From IMG/VR virus record IMGVR_UViG_3300030328_002321, positions 1 through 64,000 of that record: a DNA stretch of 64,000 nucleotides. The stretch is one strand, 5' to 3'. A program made the position numbers and the translations under genes. The notes below the pieces were generated by a model. The model did no database searches, had not been told where the DNA came from, and saw only the letters and a list, made by a program, of their open reading frames with translations. The stretch's first letter is position 1. Every line of letters starts with the position of its first letter. Below, in pieces: positions 32,125-39,883 of this stretch. The DNA is from a virus.

Positions 32125-33269
32125 GTAAAATAAATGCAATAAGAGATAAAGAACAAAAAGCTGCCTTAAATGCATGGGCTAAACAAAACTTTATTGGTTC
32201 TATAATTGCAGGTACAGGTTTTGGTAAGTCTAGATGTGGTGTATTAGCAGTAGAATATGCACTTAAAGATGGAGGAAATGCTTTGATACTTGTCCCTACT
32301 GTACAATTGCAAGAACAATTTGTAGAAGAATTTGAGAAATGGGGTGTATCTACAGATAATGTAGAAATACTTTGTTATCAAAGTGCATATAAATTAAAGC
32401 GTAAAAGTTACACTATAGTTGTATGTGATGAGATCCATTTAGGTTTATCTCCAGAATATCGTAAATTCTTTGAAAATAATGCTTCTAAAATGCTATTGTG
32501 TATGACTGCAACTCTTCCAGAAGAGCAAGAATACAAAGATATACTTTCTAAAATGGCACCAACAGCTTATAAAATTACATTAGATAGATGTGTAAAATTA
32601 GGATTTGTAAGTCCTTATAAGATTACTTGTATACCGGTTAAATTAACTAGCGAAGAAAAAGAAAATTATAAAAAAGTAAATAATTCTTTTGTTTATAATA
32701 AATATCAGCTGGGACAATTTGACGCTTTTAATGAGGCAAGTAGAATATTAAAAAGTAAAACTGCAACTGGTCCTCAAAAAAGAGCTGCAGTATTATTTTG
32801 GAAAGCTATTAGAGATCGTAAAGCTATTGTAGATTATGCAACAAATAAAATAAAAAAATTTAAGAGCATTTATTATAAAAATACAGATAAGAAAATACTT
32901 GTATTTGGAGGTGCTAATGATTTTACAGATCAATTGTGTGATTCTATAGCTCCTTATGCAATGGCCTATCATTCTAAAAAGACTAAAAAACAAAGAGATG
33001 TGGCCCTTGAATTATTTAAAACAGGAGATATAAATGTACTTTGTTCAACAAAAGCTCTTAATCAAGGTTTTGATGTTCCTAATGCAAATATGGGTATAAT
33101 TTGTGGTATTACAAGCAAAGCTTTATCTATGATACAGCGTGTTGGACGCCTTGTTAGATTTCAGGAAGGCAAAATAGGGGAAATCATAATATTGTATGTT
33201 GCTGATTCTCAGGAAGAAAAGTGGTTAAAGAACGCTACAAAAACATTAAAGAATGTTGTGTGGAAATAA
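32121..33269 (+). CDS. SF2 (DExH) helicase
   Basis: 382 aa from the ATG that overlaps the upstream stop (ATGA); an ATG 12 nt earlier is an alternative. RecA-like domain 1 has GTGFGKSRC (motif I, about residue 31), the VVCDEIHLG DExH box (about residue 103) and CMTATLP (motif III). Domain 2 has CSTKALNQGFDVP (motif V) and IQRVGRLVRFQEG (motif VI). It is a single-chain ATP-dependent translocase or helicase of the UvsW/T5 D10 size class, for fork remodelling, recombination or origin melting. Confidence 0.92.
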   Translation: MSKINAIRDKEQKAALNAWAKQNFIGSIIAGTGFGKSRCGVLAVEYALKDGGNALILVPTVQLQEQFVEEFEKWGVSTDNVEILCYQSAYKLKRKSYTIVVCDEIHLGLSPEYRKFFENNASKMLLCMTATLPEEQEYKDILSKMAPTAYKITLDRCVKLGFVSPYKITCIPVKLTSEEKENYKKVNNSFVYNKYQLGQFDAFNEASRILKSKTATGPQKRAAVLFWKAIRDRKAIVDYATNKIKKFKSIYYKNTDKKILVFGGANDFTDQLCDSIAPYAMAYHSKKTKKQRDVALELFKTGDINVLCSTKALNQGFDVPNANMGIICGITSKALSMIQRVGRLVRFQEGKIGEIIILYVADSQEEKWLKNATKTLKNVVWK

Positions 33270-33282
33270 TTATTTAAAATAT

Positions 33283-33313
33283 TTGTATATAATAACAGAA
33301 TTTATTATATTTG
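33283..33313 (+). promoter_or_regulatory. host-type promoter upstream of 183-aa/DnaB-like unit
   Basis: TTG at 33283-85, a 20-nt spacer, then TATATTTG at 33306-13, an exact fit to the Bacteroidota TTG-N-TAnnTTTG pattern. It lies in the 96-nt gap after the SF2 helicase stop and about 50 nt before the next ATG. Confidence 0.7.
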
Positions 33314-33365
33314 CTTTAGATTTTGAAAATAGTATAATAGAACTTTTTATAACCTTTACTGCCAT

Positions 33366-33917
33366 ATGAATGTTGATATAGATTTTGAAGTGTTAGAGCA
33401 GACAGGAATGTCTGCAGACGATTTTCTATATCTTTATATAATACATAAGGAAAGTTATACTAAATTAATCAATCTTAATCTTAAACCAAATTTAGAGAAG
33501 TTACAAGAAGAAGGATATATTAAGCTAGGCGAAGCACCTGATCAACATTTTATTAGACAAGAGTTTATAGATCTCTTTTCTTCTAATTTTGATCAGATGT
33601 TTGCTGAGCTTATAGGTACATATCCTATGAAAGTAATGACTACTGATAGAGGTATTAGAGTGTTACATGCTAAGGATCCAGATGCTAAGGCCAATGCTAA
33701 ATGTAAAGCAAAGTACAAAAAGATTGTAGGAGAAAAAGTATATAAACATAGACATATAATGAAATGTTTAGATACACAACTTACATTAGAAAAACATAAT
33801 CTTGCATACATGCAAAACTTAGAAACATGGATTAATAACCATACTTGGGAAAAGTATGAAAACTTAGACGAAAATGACACAAAACAAGAAACTAACAGAA
33901 TCACAAGATCCCTTTAA
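33366..33917 (+). CDS. hypothetical protein, possible helicase partner
   Basis: 183 aa, mostly helical, with a repeated Lys/Ala region (KDPDAKANAKCKAKYKKIVG) and no motif I recognise. It ends 44 nt inside the DnaB-like helicase gene and has its own promoter, which suggests co-expression with the helicase. A loader or priming role is inference from placement. Confidence 0.6.
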   Translation: MNVDIDFEVLEQTGMSADDFLYLYIIHKESYTKLINLNLKPNLEKLQEEGYIKLGEAPDQHFIRQEFIDLFSSNFDQMFAELIGTYPMKVMTTDRGIRVLHAKDPDAKANAKCKAKYKKIVGEKVYKHRHIMKCLDTQLTLEKHNLAYMQNLETWINNHTWEKYENLDENDTKQETNRITRSL

Positions 33918-34818
33918 GAACAAAGGGTTTAAAAGCATAAGAAAAGCAATTAGCGCATCGCTACATCAAGTAGCAGATGGAATGAATGGTAAACGTCAAG
34001 TTTATCCTACTAAATGGACAAGACTAAATAAAAATTTATTAGGTGGTTTGCAGCCAGGTAAAATGTATGTAATAGCTGGTCGTCCAGGTGTAGGTAAATC
34101 AGCGTTTAGTAATCAATTAATTTTTGACTTATTAGATAAAAATATAGGTAAAAACCTATTAGTATTATATTGGTCTTTTGAGATGCCGGGTTATCAGCAG
34201 ATACTACGTGCAGGTTCAAAAGGTATAAATAAACAAGTAGGAGAATTATTATCTGTAGGTAAAAAATTAGAAAACGAAGCATACCAAAGATTTAAAGAAG
34301 AAGTTATGAAATATGGGAACTATCCTGTTTATTTTAACAATGTTCCAAGAGATATAGAATTTATTAAAGAAGCTAATGTAGATATAGCTAACAGACGTCC
34401 AGACTCAGTTGTAGTTAATGTGTTTGACCACTCTCGATTAATTTTAAGTAATAGAGATATGGAATTACAAAAACTAAATGATGTGAGTAAAGGGTGTATG
34501 TGGATGCAAGCAAATTTAGGTTGTATTAATATATTATTATCTCAGCTTAATCGTAATATAGAATCTGAACATAGAGCTAAAGCACAATATCAGCCTTTGT
34601 TAACAGATTTATTTGGTGGAGATAGTATTGGTCAAGATGCACATGTAGTAATGATGCTTCAACGGCCTAATGATTTGTATGGTATTACAGATAAATACTG
34701 TAATGAAGATCCAATAGGATTATTAGCTGTACATATAGAGAAGAATCGTGATGGTTTATTAGGTATGATACCTTATCAAGCAGAAATGTCAACATTTACA
34801 ATAAAAGAAAGATTATGA
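33874..34818 (+). CDS. DnaB-like replicative helicase
   Basis: 314 aa, RecA-type core without the usual long N-terminal domain. AGRPGVGKSAFSNQ at about residues 67-80 is Walker A. The DnaB-type H1a segment LVLYWSFEMP follows, then VVVNVFDHSR (Walker B region) and INILLSQLNRNIE with the Gln of motif H3. GGDSIGQDAHVVMMLQRP is the H4-type region. It unwinds DNA at the fork. Length fits a minimal helicase that needs a separate primase, which is present at 37 kb. Confidence 0.93.
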   Translation: MTQNKKLTESQDPFKNKGFKSIRKAISASLHQVADGMNGKRQVYPTKWTRLNKNLLGGLQPGKMYVIAGRPGVGKSAFSNQLIFDLLDKNIGKNLLVLYWSFEMPGYQQILRAGSKGINKQVGELLSVGKKLENEAYQRFKEEVMKYGNYPVYFNNVPRDIEFIKEANVDIANRRPDSVVVNVFDHSRLILSNRDMELQKLNDVSKGCMWMQANLGCINILLSQLNRNIESEHRAKAQYQPLLTDLFGGDSIGQDAHVVMMLQRPNDLYGITDKYCNEDPIGLLAVHIEKNRDGLLGMIPYQAEMSTFTIKERL

Positions 34819-34979
34819 TGTGGAGTAAATACTTATATGAACTATTTGTAAGAGAAAATACAGATGAAAAATTATTAAAAAATATAGAAAAATATGAGCA
34901 AAAGAAACGGGAGGAACAAGATAAAATTAGGAGTCTTAAACGAAATAAATCAGATAGACAAAAGAATGAAACGCTTTAA
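34815..34979 (+). CDS. 54-aa hypothetical helical protein
   Basis: ORF starting MMWSKYLYELFVRENTDEKL, overlapping the helicase stop by 4 nt (ATGA). It is helical and highly charged (YEQKKREEQDKIRSLKRNK). The overlapping start supports it. It shares 86 nt with the next small ORF in another frame. Confidence 0.55.
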   Translation: MMWSKYLYELFVRENTDEKLLKNIEKYEQKKREEQDKIRSLKRNKSDRQKNETL

Positions 34980-35055
34980 AAACGATGAAGATAAAGTTTC
35001 ACAATTATTGTCTAGAAGAAATACTTTAAGATCTAAATTAAAAACTAAAAAATAA
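34894..35055 (+). CDS. 53-aa basic coiled-coil protein, overlapping frame
   Basis: ORF starting MSKRNGRNKIKLGVLNEINQ with a basic coiled coil to the end (DKVSQLLSRRNTLRSK). It overlaps the 54-aa ORF by 86 nt and fills the gap up to the Sak4-like gene (7 nt away). Both frames keep plausible helical proteins, which is unusual; one may be the real gene and the other a by-product of Lys/Glu-rich codons. Confidence 0.45.
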   Translation: MSKRNGRNKIKLGVLNEINQIDKRMKRFKNDEDKVSQLLSRRNTLRSKLKTKK

Positions 35056-35062
35056 TATATAG

Positions 35063-35770
35063 ATGGAAATTATGGAATTACCAAAAGCAAAGGTTAAGGC
35101 GAGCCGTAAATCGCCTAAAAATATGATAATATATGGAGCACCTAAAATAGGTAAAACTACTGTATTGTCAAAATTAGATAATTGTTTAATTATTGATTTG
35201 GAAGACGGATCAGACATGGTTGATGCTTTAAAAGTTAAAGCTCATAGTTTGAAAGACTTACAAGCTATTGGTTCAGCAATTATAAAAGAAGGACGACCAT
35301 ATAAATATATAGCTATTGACACTATTAGTAAATTAGAAGAATGGTGTGAAGGGCATGCTAAACAAATTTATATGAAAACTCCTATGGGTAAAAACTTTGA
35401 TAAAAATAATCCTGGAGCATCAGTTCTATCATTGCCAAATGGCGCAGGCTACTTATACTTAAGATTAGCATATAAAGAATGGATAGACAAACTGAATAAA
35501 CTTGCGGATCACGTAATCTTAGTTGGACATCTAAAAGATAAAATGCTTGAAAAGAAAGGTAAAGAGGTTGCTGTTAAGGATCTTGATTTAACTGGAAAAA
35601 TTAAGCAAATTACTTGCACTAATTCAGATGCTATTGGTTATATTTACAGGGAAGGAACAGATACTATGATTTCTTTCGATTCCCTAGATGATATAGCTGC
35701 TGGTACTAGATGTGCACACTTAAAAGGTAAGGCCATGCCTTTAAAATGGTCAGAAATTTTTATAGACTAA
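35063..35770 (+). CDS. Sak4-like RecA-fold recombination ATPase
   Basis: 235 aa, single P-loop domain. Walker A in IYGAPKIGKTTVLS at about residue 25; Walker B-like IAIDTISKLEEW at about residue 80; and a C-terminal beta core with HVILVGHLKDK. This matches phage nucleotide-binding proteins of the Sak4/RecA-like type that mediate single-strand annealing or strand exchange with SSB. SSB is two genes downstream, which fits. Confidence 0.85.
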   Translation: MEIMELPKAKVKASRKSPKNMIIYGAPKIGKTTVLSKLDNCLIIDLEDGSDMVDALKVKAHSLKDLQAIGSAIIKEGRPYKYIAIDTISKLEEWCEGHAKQIYMKTPMGKNFDKNNPGASVLSLPNGAGYLYLRLAYKEWIDKLNKLADHVILVGHLKDKMLEKKGKEVAVKDLDLTGKIKQITCTNSDAIGYIYREGTDTMISFDSLDDIAAGTRCAHLKGKAMPLKWSEIFID

Positions 35771-35781
35771 TTATTAATTAA

Positions 35782-35793
35782 AACCAATTTAAC
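35782..35793 (+). promoter_or_regulatory. AACCAATTTAAC start-proximal box, copy 2
   Basis: Differs from copy 1 by one base (T for A at position 9). It ends directly at the ATG of the 122-aa gene, which rules out a promoter for that start with any leader. Confidence 0.45.
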
Positions 35794-36162
35794 ATGATTG
35801 AAGCAAATGAACCAACTAATGGCACAGTTGTAAAACAAGCAACGCCACCAAAGATTACCACTACACAGATTATAGAAGATCTAGAAAATGGAATAAATAG
35901 AGATGGAATCAAAGAAAAGTATAGTTTAGAAACTTGGATGGTTACACAAATGTTTCAGCATCCTACATTAAAAGGTAGAAAAGCTAAGAAAGTTAGAACA
36001 TTACCTTTTGAGTTTGTAGATGATACTGAAAACACTATAGAGACTAGAATGAAGGAAACTGGTACAATTATAGATAGTAATCAAACTAGTATTCCTGTAG
36101 AAACAGTAGAAACAGTAGAAACTATAGAAGATACTACAAATACACAATTTACACAATTTTAA
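35794..36162 (+). CDS. hypothetical protein with Thr/Val/Glu repeat tail
   Basis: 122 aa. A small basic domain (about residues 20-75, including KEKYSLETWMVTQMFQHPTL) precedes a low-complexity acidic tail with repeated VETVETVETIEDTT. A disordered acidic tail next to SSB is common in replication accessory proteins. No family recognised. Confidence 0.6.
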   Translation: MIEANEPTNGTVVKQATPPKITTTQIIEDLENGINRDGIKEKYSLETWMVTQMFQHPTLKGRKAKKVRTLPFEFVDDTENTIETRMKETGTIIDSNQTSIPVETVETVETIEDTTNTQFTQF

Positions 36163-36163
36163 T

Positions 36164-36174
36164 AACCAATAAAT
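36164..36174 (+). promoter_or_regulatory. AACCAATAAAT start-proximal box, copy 3
   Basis: A shorter variant of the box, 8 nt before the ATG of the SSB-like gene. It starts 1 nt after the upstream stop codon. Confidence 0.4.
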
Positions 36175-36182
36175 AAATAATT

Positions 36183-36956
36183 ATGGCAATACAAAGTAAT
36201 GCAAGTACCGAAGAGGTATCAGGAGGAGGAAGAGAATTCTACTCTGGTTTAACAAATATGAATGTTGTAGCGGTTAATCCTACAATGGCAGAATTACATG
36301 CACTAGATGTGAATGTAAAACAAGAACCTGCATATTCAGGAACTAGTAACGATCAAGCTTGGAATAAAGTAACATTTTGGCTAGCAAATGAAGATGGTAA
36401 ATTTAAATTAGATTTGTTTTTAAAGAATAATCACAAAGAATCTCAAACTGGAAAGTTTTTATGGCTAAATAATGTAGGTCAATCTACATGGTCAACTGAT
36501 GCACCAACTTATGACTGGTGGAAATCAGAAGGTCAAAGAAAAGCTTATGATGGTGAAAGAGAATTAATTGAATTTACTAAAGCTTGGGCTAATGTTGCTG
36601 CTGGCGGATCTGTATTTTATGATACAATGGCAGATATTGTAAATGGTAATGTAACAGAGATTAAAACTCTTGCTGCAGCGCTTAAAAGCAATCAACTTCG
36701 AGTATTAGTGGGTGTTAAAGATGATAAATATCAAGGTATTTATACTGGATATTTTGGCAGAGTTAAACCTCAAAGAGATGATTTATTTATTAAAGCGCTT
36801 AATGATGAGTATACTCAGTTCAAGAATCATGATTTTAATGCAGACCTTAAATGGGGTAAGCATGTATCAACAGCTAGTCTAGTTACACCGGACACTATTG
36901 ATGAAAATGAAGATTGGACAGTTCCTGCAGATCCTCAAGAAGACGCTCCCTTCTAA
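36183..36956 (+). CDS. single-strand DNA-binding protein
   Basis: 257 aa. Beta-rich OB-type body with exposed aromatics (WNKVTFWLANEDGKFKLDLFL, NVGQSTWSTDAPTYDWW) and an acidic C-terminal tail ending EDWTVPADPQEDAPF. An acidic tail with a final Pro-Phe is the protein-interaction tip of SSBs. Its stop overlaps the primase start (TAATG). It protects single strands and recruits the helicase, primase and Sak4-like partner. Confidence 0.8.
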   Translation: MAIQSNASTEEVSGGGREFYSGLTNMNVVAVNPTMAELHALDVNVKQEPAYSGTSNDQAWNKVTFWLANEDGKFKLDLFLKNNHKESQTGKFLWLNNVGQSTWSTDAPTYDWWKSEGQRKAYDGERELIEFTKAWANVAAGGSVFYDTMADIVNGNVTEIKTLAAALKSNQLRVLVGVKDDKYQGIYTGYFGRVKPQRDDLFIKALNDEYTQFKNHDFNADLKWGKHVSTASLVTPDTIDENEDWTVPADPQEDAPF

Positions 36957-37957
36957 TGGCTATTGATCGTAGAGATAGTAACGATCACCTACATACCGAT
37001 GTCATACTTAGTAAAATTACTGAGTATGACATTTTTAGGTATTATTGTCCCAGTTTTAAAATACTTGGTAAGAAATTTAAAAGTGATCTTAGAGAAGATA
37101 AATCACCTACGGTTTCTATAATACCTTACAATGGCAAATTATTGTATAAAGATTTTGGTTCTTCTGATCATACTTTTGATTGTTTTAACTATGTAAAATT
37201 TAAATACAATTGTGATTTCTACTCTGCGCTAAACATTATTGACAATGATTTTAATCTTAACCTCAGTTCTAAAAAAGCTGGTATAAAATTTACTATGGGT
37301 CTTATGGCTTATAGACAAAATAAAGTACCATCTTATACTAAGTCTGAGGTTATTATTAAAAAGAAACGTCGACAATGGACTAGAGATGATGCAAAGTTTT
37401 GGGTTCAATATTTGGTTAGTAAGAAAATATTAACTATGTTTGGAGTCGAACCTATAAGTCATTTCTGGGTAAACAGTACTAGATTTACTTGTAAATCAAT
37501 TACTTACGCTTTTAGATTCAAAAATCGATATAAAATTTATTCTCCTTATGAAGAAACAAATAAGTGGTTAAGCAATACAAAAAAGACAGATGTTCAAGGC
37601 TATGACCAACTCCCGTATAAAGGTGAGAGACTTATCATTACTTCATCTCTTAAAGATGTTATGTGTTTGTATGCAGCAGGCTATAATGCTATTGCGCTAC
37701 AAAGTGAGATGCAAATACCTTCAGAAAAATTAGTAAAAGATTTAAAAGATAGATTTACTATAATAGATATTTTATACGACAATGATTTCGACAAAGTAAC
37801 AAATCCAGGCCAGACAATGGCTAAAAAGATTTGTGACTTATATGGTTTTAATAATATCTGCATACCTGATTATTATCAGTCTAAAGATCCATCAGACTTA
37901 ATTAAACAGATGTGTAGTTTTAATGAACTTAAAAACATATTAAATGAATCGAGATGA
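36956..37957 (+). CDS. DnaG-type primase
   Basis: 333 aa from the ATG that overlaps the SSB stop (TAATG); a longer reading begins 42 nt earlier but is less likely. The N-terminal part (YYCPSFKILGKKFKSDLRED, then LLYKDFGSSDHTFDCFNYV) keeps the shape of a primase zinc-binding domain with few of the cysteines. A TOPRIM-like domain follows: LIITSSLKDVMCLYAAGYNA and DILYDNDFDKVTNPGQ. The usual TOPRIM Glu seems replaced (TSSLKD), while the DND motif is kept. It synthesises RNA primers for the DnaB-like helicase and DNA polymerase. Confidence 0.8.
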   Translation: MAIDRRDSNDHLHTDVILSKITEYDIFRYYCPSFKILGKKFKSDLREDKSPTVSIIPYNGKLLYKDFGSSDHTFDCFNYVKFKYNCDFYSALNIIDNDFNLNLSSKKAGIKFTMGLMAYRQNKVPSYTKSEVIIKKKRRQWTRDDAKFWVQYLVSKKILTMFGVEPISHFWVNSTRFTCKSITYAFRFKNRYKIYSPYEETNKWLSNTKKTDVQGYDQLPYKGERLIITSSLKDVMCLYAAGYNAIALQSEMQIPSEKLVKDLKDRFTIIDILYDNDFDKVTNPGQTMAKKICDLYGFNNICIPDYYQSKDPSDLIKQMCSFNELKNILNESR

Positions 37958-39113
37958 AATTATTGAAAAATTTAGAAAACAAAAAGGGTGGTTAAAAAAA
38001 GGAGCGCAATGGTTAGCTGATAAATGGGAAGTAGATATTGCTATTATTAAAGATTGTAAAAAAATTGTATCTTCTGAAGAATGGGTACAAGAACGCATGA
38101 ATAATGATAATGGTCATGAGCTTAGTCAAAGTCAAGCTTTTTCAAAACATTTACTAGATAATGGTTTAACAATGGCAGATGTAAAGTCTGTTAAGTTTTG
38201 GCAAAATTTTAACGGGGAACAACGTTACAGTATAGTAACACACAATCAGTGGCATGAACAGCCCCAAGTTAAAGAAGAATTGCTAAACTATATTAAATCT
38301 ATATCACATAAAGTACCTAAATATAAATGGAAAAAAGCTAAAGATCCTATATGCTATGAAATATCTTTACCAGATATACATTATGGTAAAATTACAGATG
38401 AATCACCTGATGCATTAGAAAAACATTATATGCAAGCTATTGTAGATCTACATAGAAAAGCAGATGGTCTTGATATAGAAAGATTTTTATTGCCAATAGG
38501 TAATGATGGTCTAAATTCAGAAGGTTATTCACGAGCTACAACTAAAGGCACACCTCAACAAGATAGTATGCTATGGCGTCAGTCTTTTAGAGGTTATTGG
38601 CATTTAGTTACCAAAGCTATTGATTATTTAACACAATTTGCCCCGGTAGACGTTGTTGTAGTACAAGGTAATCATGACTTTGAACGTATGTTTTATGCTG
38701 GAGAAGTTTTAGCTGCAGTATATAACAATAATAAAAACGTTACTGTAGATAATGGTTTAGATGCACGTAAATACTACGAGTATGGAACAAATATGATAAT
38801 GTTTACACATGGGGACAAAGAAAAAGCGCAAGAGTTACCACTTTTGATTGCTACAGAACAACCTGAAATGTGGAGTAGATGTAAAATTAGAGAAGTACAC
38901 TGTGGACATAAGCATAAAGAAATGCTTAATGAGTACATGGGTACTAAAGTTAGATTTATACCATCTATTTGTGCTAACGACGCTTGGCATAAAACAAAAG
39001 GTTATGTAGGGACACTTAGATGCGGACAAGCATTTATTTGGAATAAGAATAGAGGTCTGGAAGGGTACCTACAAACAAATATTATGAGCTATGGCTTGGA
39101 AGAGACGAAGTAA
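37944..39113 (+). CDS. calcineurin-like metallophosphoesterase
   Basis: 389 aa. Metal-binding motifs in order: SLPDIHYGK (D-x-H, about residue 143), LPIGNDGLNS (G-N-D in place of GDxxD), VVVQGNHDFERM (GNHD, about residue 242), MFTHGDKEK, and VHCGHKHKEM (GHxH, about residue 318). The N-terminal 130 residues include a helix-turn-helix-like KKGAQWLADKWEVDIAIIKD. It may be an SbcD/Mre11-type DNA nuclease acting in recombination or a phosphodiesterase. It overlaps both neighbours, so it belongs to the replication unit. Confidence 0.87.
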   Translation: MNRDEIIEKFRKQKGWLKKGAQWLADKWEVDIAIIKDCKKIVSSEEWVQERMNNDNGHELSQSQAFSKHLLDNGLTMADVKSVKFWQNFNGEQRYSIVTHNQWHEQPQVKEELLNYIKSISHKVPKYKWKKAKDPICYEISLPDIHYGKITDESPDALEKHYMQAIVDLHRKADGLDIERFLLPIGNDGLNSEGYSRATTKGTPQQDSMLWRQSFRGYWHLVTKAIDYLTQFAPVDVVVVQGNHDFERMFYAGEVLAAVYNNNKNVTVDNGLDARKYYEYGTNMIMFTHGDKEKAQELPLLIATEQPEMWSRCKIREVHCGHKHKEMLNEYMGTKVRFIPSICANDAWHKTKGYVGTLRCGQAFIWNKNRGLEGYLQTNIMSYGLEETK

Positions 39114-39531
39114 ATCTAAAACTAAAGTTAAAAATGCTAAAAAGTCTACATATAAAGGTTTAGATTTTAAATCTAACTTAGAATTACACTGTTATAAGAA
39201 ATTAGAAACAGCTAAAATTGAAGTTAAATATGAAGAAGAAACCTTTACAATTTTTCCAGCAACAATTTACCCACAAGCATGCTATGAAGGTACCTCTAAA
39301 AAGCTTTACAATAAAGGTAGTAAGATTAGACCAATTACTTACACACCGGATTTTGTAGATCCAAAAGGTAAATTTATTATAGAAACAAAAGGCTATGCCA
39401 ATGAGTCTTTTCCTTTAAGATGGAAGTTATTTAAAAAACATCTTAAAGATAATAATCATCACTATGTGCTTTTTATGCCAAGAAACAAAAAGCAAGTAGA
39501 TGAGGTTGTAGAATTAATAAAACAGTTATAG
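39091..39531 (+). CDS. PD-(D/E)XK-type endonuclease
   Basis: 146 aa. A basic N-terminus (MAWKRRSKSKTKVKNAKKST) is followed by KSNLELHCYKKLE (catalytic Glu of the first helix, about residue 30), TYTPDFVD (about residue 86) and FIIETKGY (about residue 98). This E...PDF...ExKG order is that of T7-endonuclease-I-like and VSR-like phage nucleases. It could resolve branched DNA. It overlaps the phosphoesterase gene by 23 nt. Confidence 0.83.
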   Translation: MAWKRRSKSKTKVKNAKKSTYKGLDFKSNLELHCYKKLETAKIEVKYEEETFTIFPATIYPQACYEGTSKKLYNKGSKIRPITYTPDFVDPKGKFIIETKGYANESFPLRWKLFKKHLKDNNHHYVLFMPRNKKQVDEVVELIKQL

Positions 39532-39630
39532 AGTAAACCTAGGTGGTTACCCCTAGACGGGCATTATAGCGAATGATTGACAAAACAACGAGTTATATTC
39601 CGGTTATATGTAAGTCCGCGTTTATTCTAT
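39528..39630 (+). ncRNA. long-stem intergenic RNA element before the Zn protein
   Basis: An 11-bp helix with one G-U pair joins ATAGAGTAAAC (39528-38) to GTTTATTCTAT (39620-30); it overlaps the upstream TAG stop codon. The 81-nt loop begins with CTAGG/CCTAG (39539-43/39552-56). It lacks the ATGAG arm but has the same span and stop-codon-overlapping position as copies 1 and 3. Confidence 0.48.
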
Positions 39631-39635
39631 TTATT

Positions 39636-39647
39636 AACCAATTAAAC
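39636..39647 (+). promoter_or_regulatory. AACCAATTAAAC start-proximal box, copy 4
   Basis: Identical to copy 1. It lies 10 nt upstream of the 66-aa zinc protein start and follows the long-stem element. Confidence 0.5.
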
Positions 39648-39657
39648 ACTTTAAATT

Positions 39658-39858
39658 ATGGCTGAAACCGTTAGCCCTTGCTGTGGCTATGAATACAGCG
39701 AAGTAACATTTCCATGTGGATGCGAAATGTACCAATGTAACAATCCCAAATGTAACGATCATTTTGATGAGCCTATAGATGACTATGAATATAGACAACA
39801 AAGGCTTGATGAAATTGCAGAAGCACGTGCAGATGAAGCTCGTGATATGGGATACTAA
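39658..39858 (+). CDS. small zinc-finger-like protein
   Basis: 66 aa. A compact metal-binding region holds CCGYEY, CGCEMYQCNN and KCNDHF (about residues 8-36), followed by a charged helix (EYRQQRLDEIAEARADE). It looks like a small zinc finger regulator. Its own box upstream and RNA element suggest strong expression. Function unknown. Confidence 0.75.
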   Translation: MAETVSPCCGYEYSEVTFPCGCEMYQCNNPKCNDHFDEPIDDYEYRQQRLDEIAEARADEARDMGY

Positions 39859-39862
39859 TATA

Positions 39863-39874
39863 AACCAATTAAAC
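39863..39874 (+). promoter_or_regulatory. AACCAATTAAAC start-proximal box, copy 5
   Basis: Identical to copy 1; 9 nt before the rIIA-like start, just after the zinc protein stop. Confidence 0.5.
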
Positions 39875-39883
39875 ACAAATTTT

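Noticed and set aside
36914-36955. Upstream start for the primase (347-aa reading)
   Set aside because: The added peptide (MDSSCRSSRRRSLL) is an out-of-frame reading of the SSB acidic tail. The TAATG overlap at 36956 is the natural start.
39779-39883. Extended N-terminus for the rIIA-like protein (949 aa reading)
   Set aside because: The extra 35 codons overlap the zinc-protein gene in another frame and would place the AACCAATTAAAC box inside the coding region. The start at 39884 is better.
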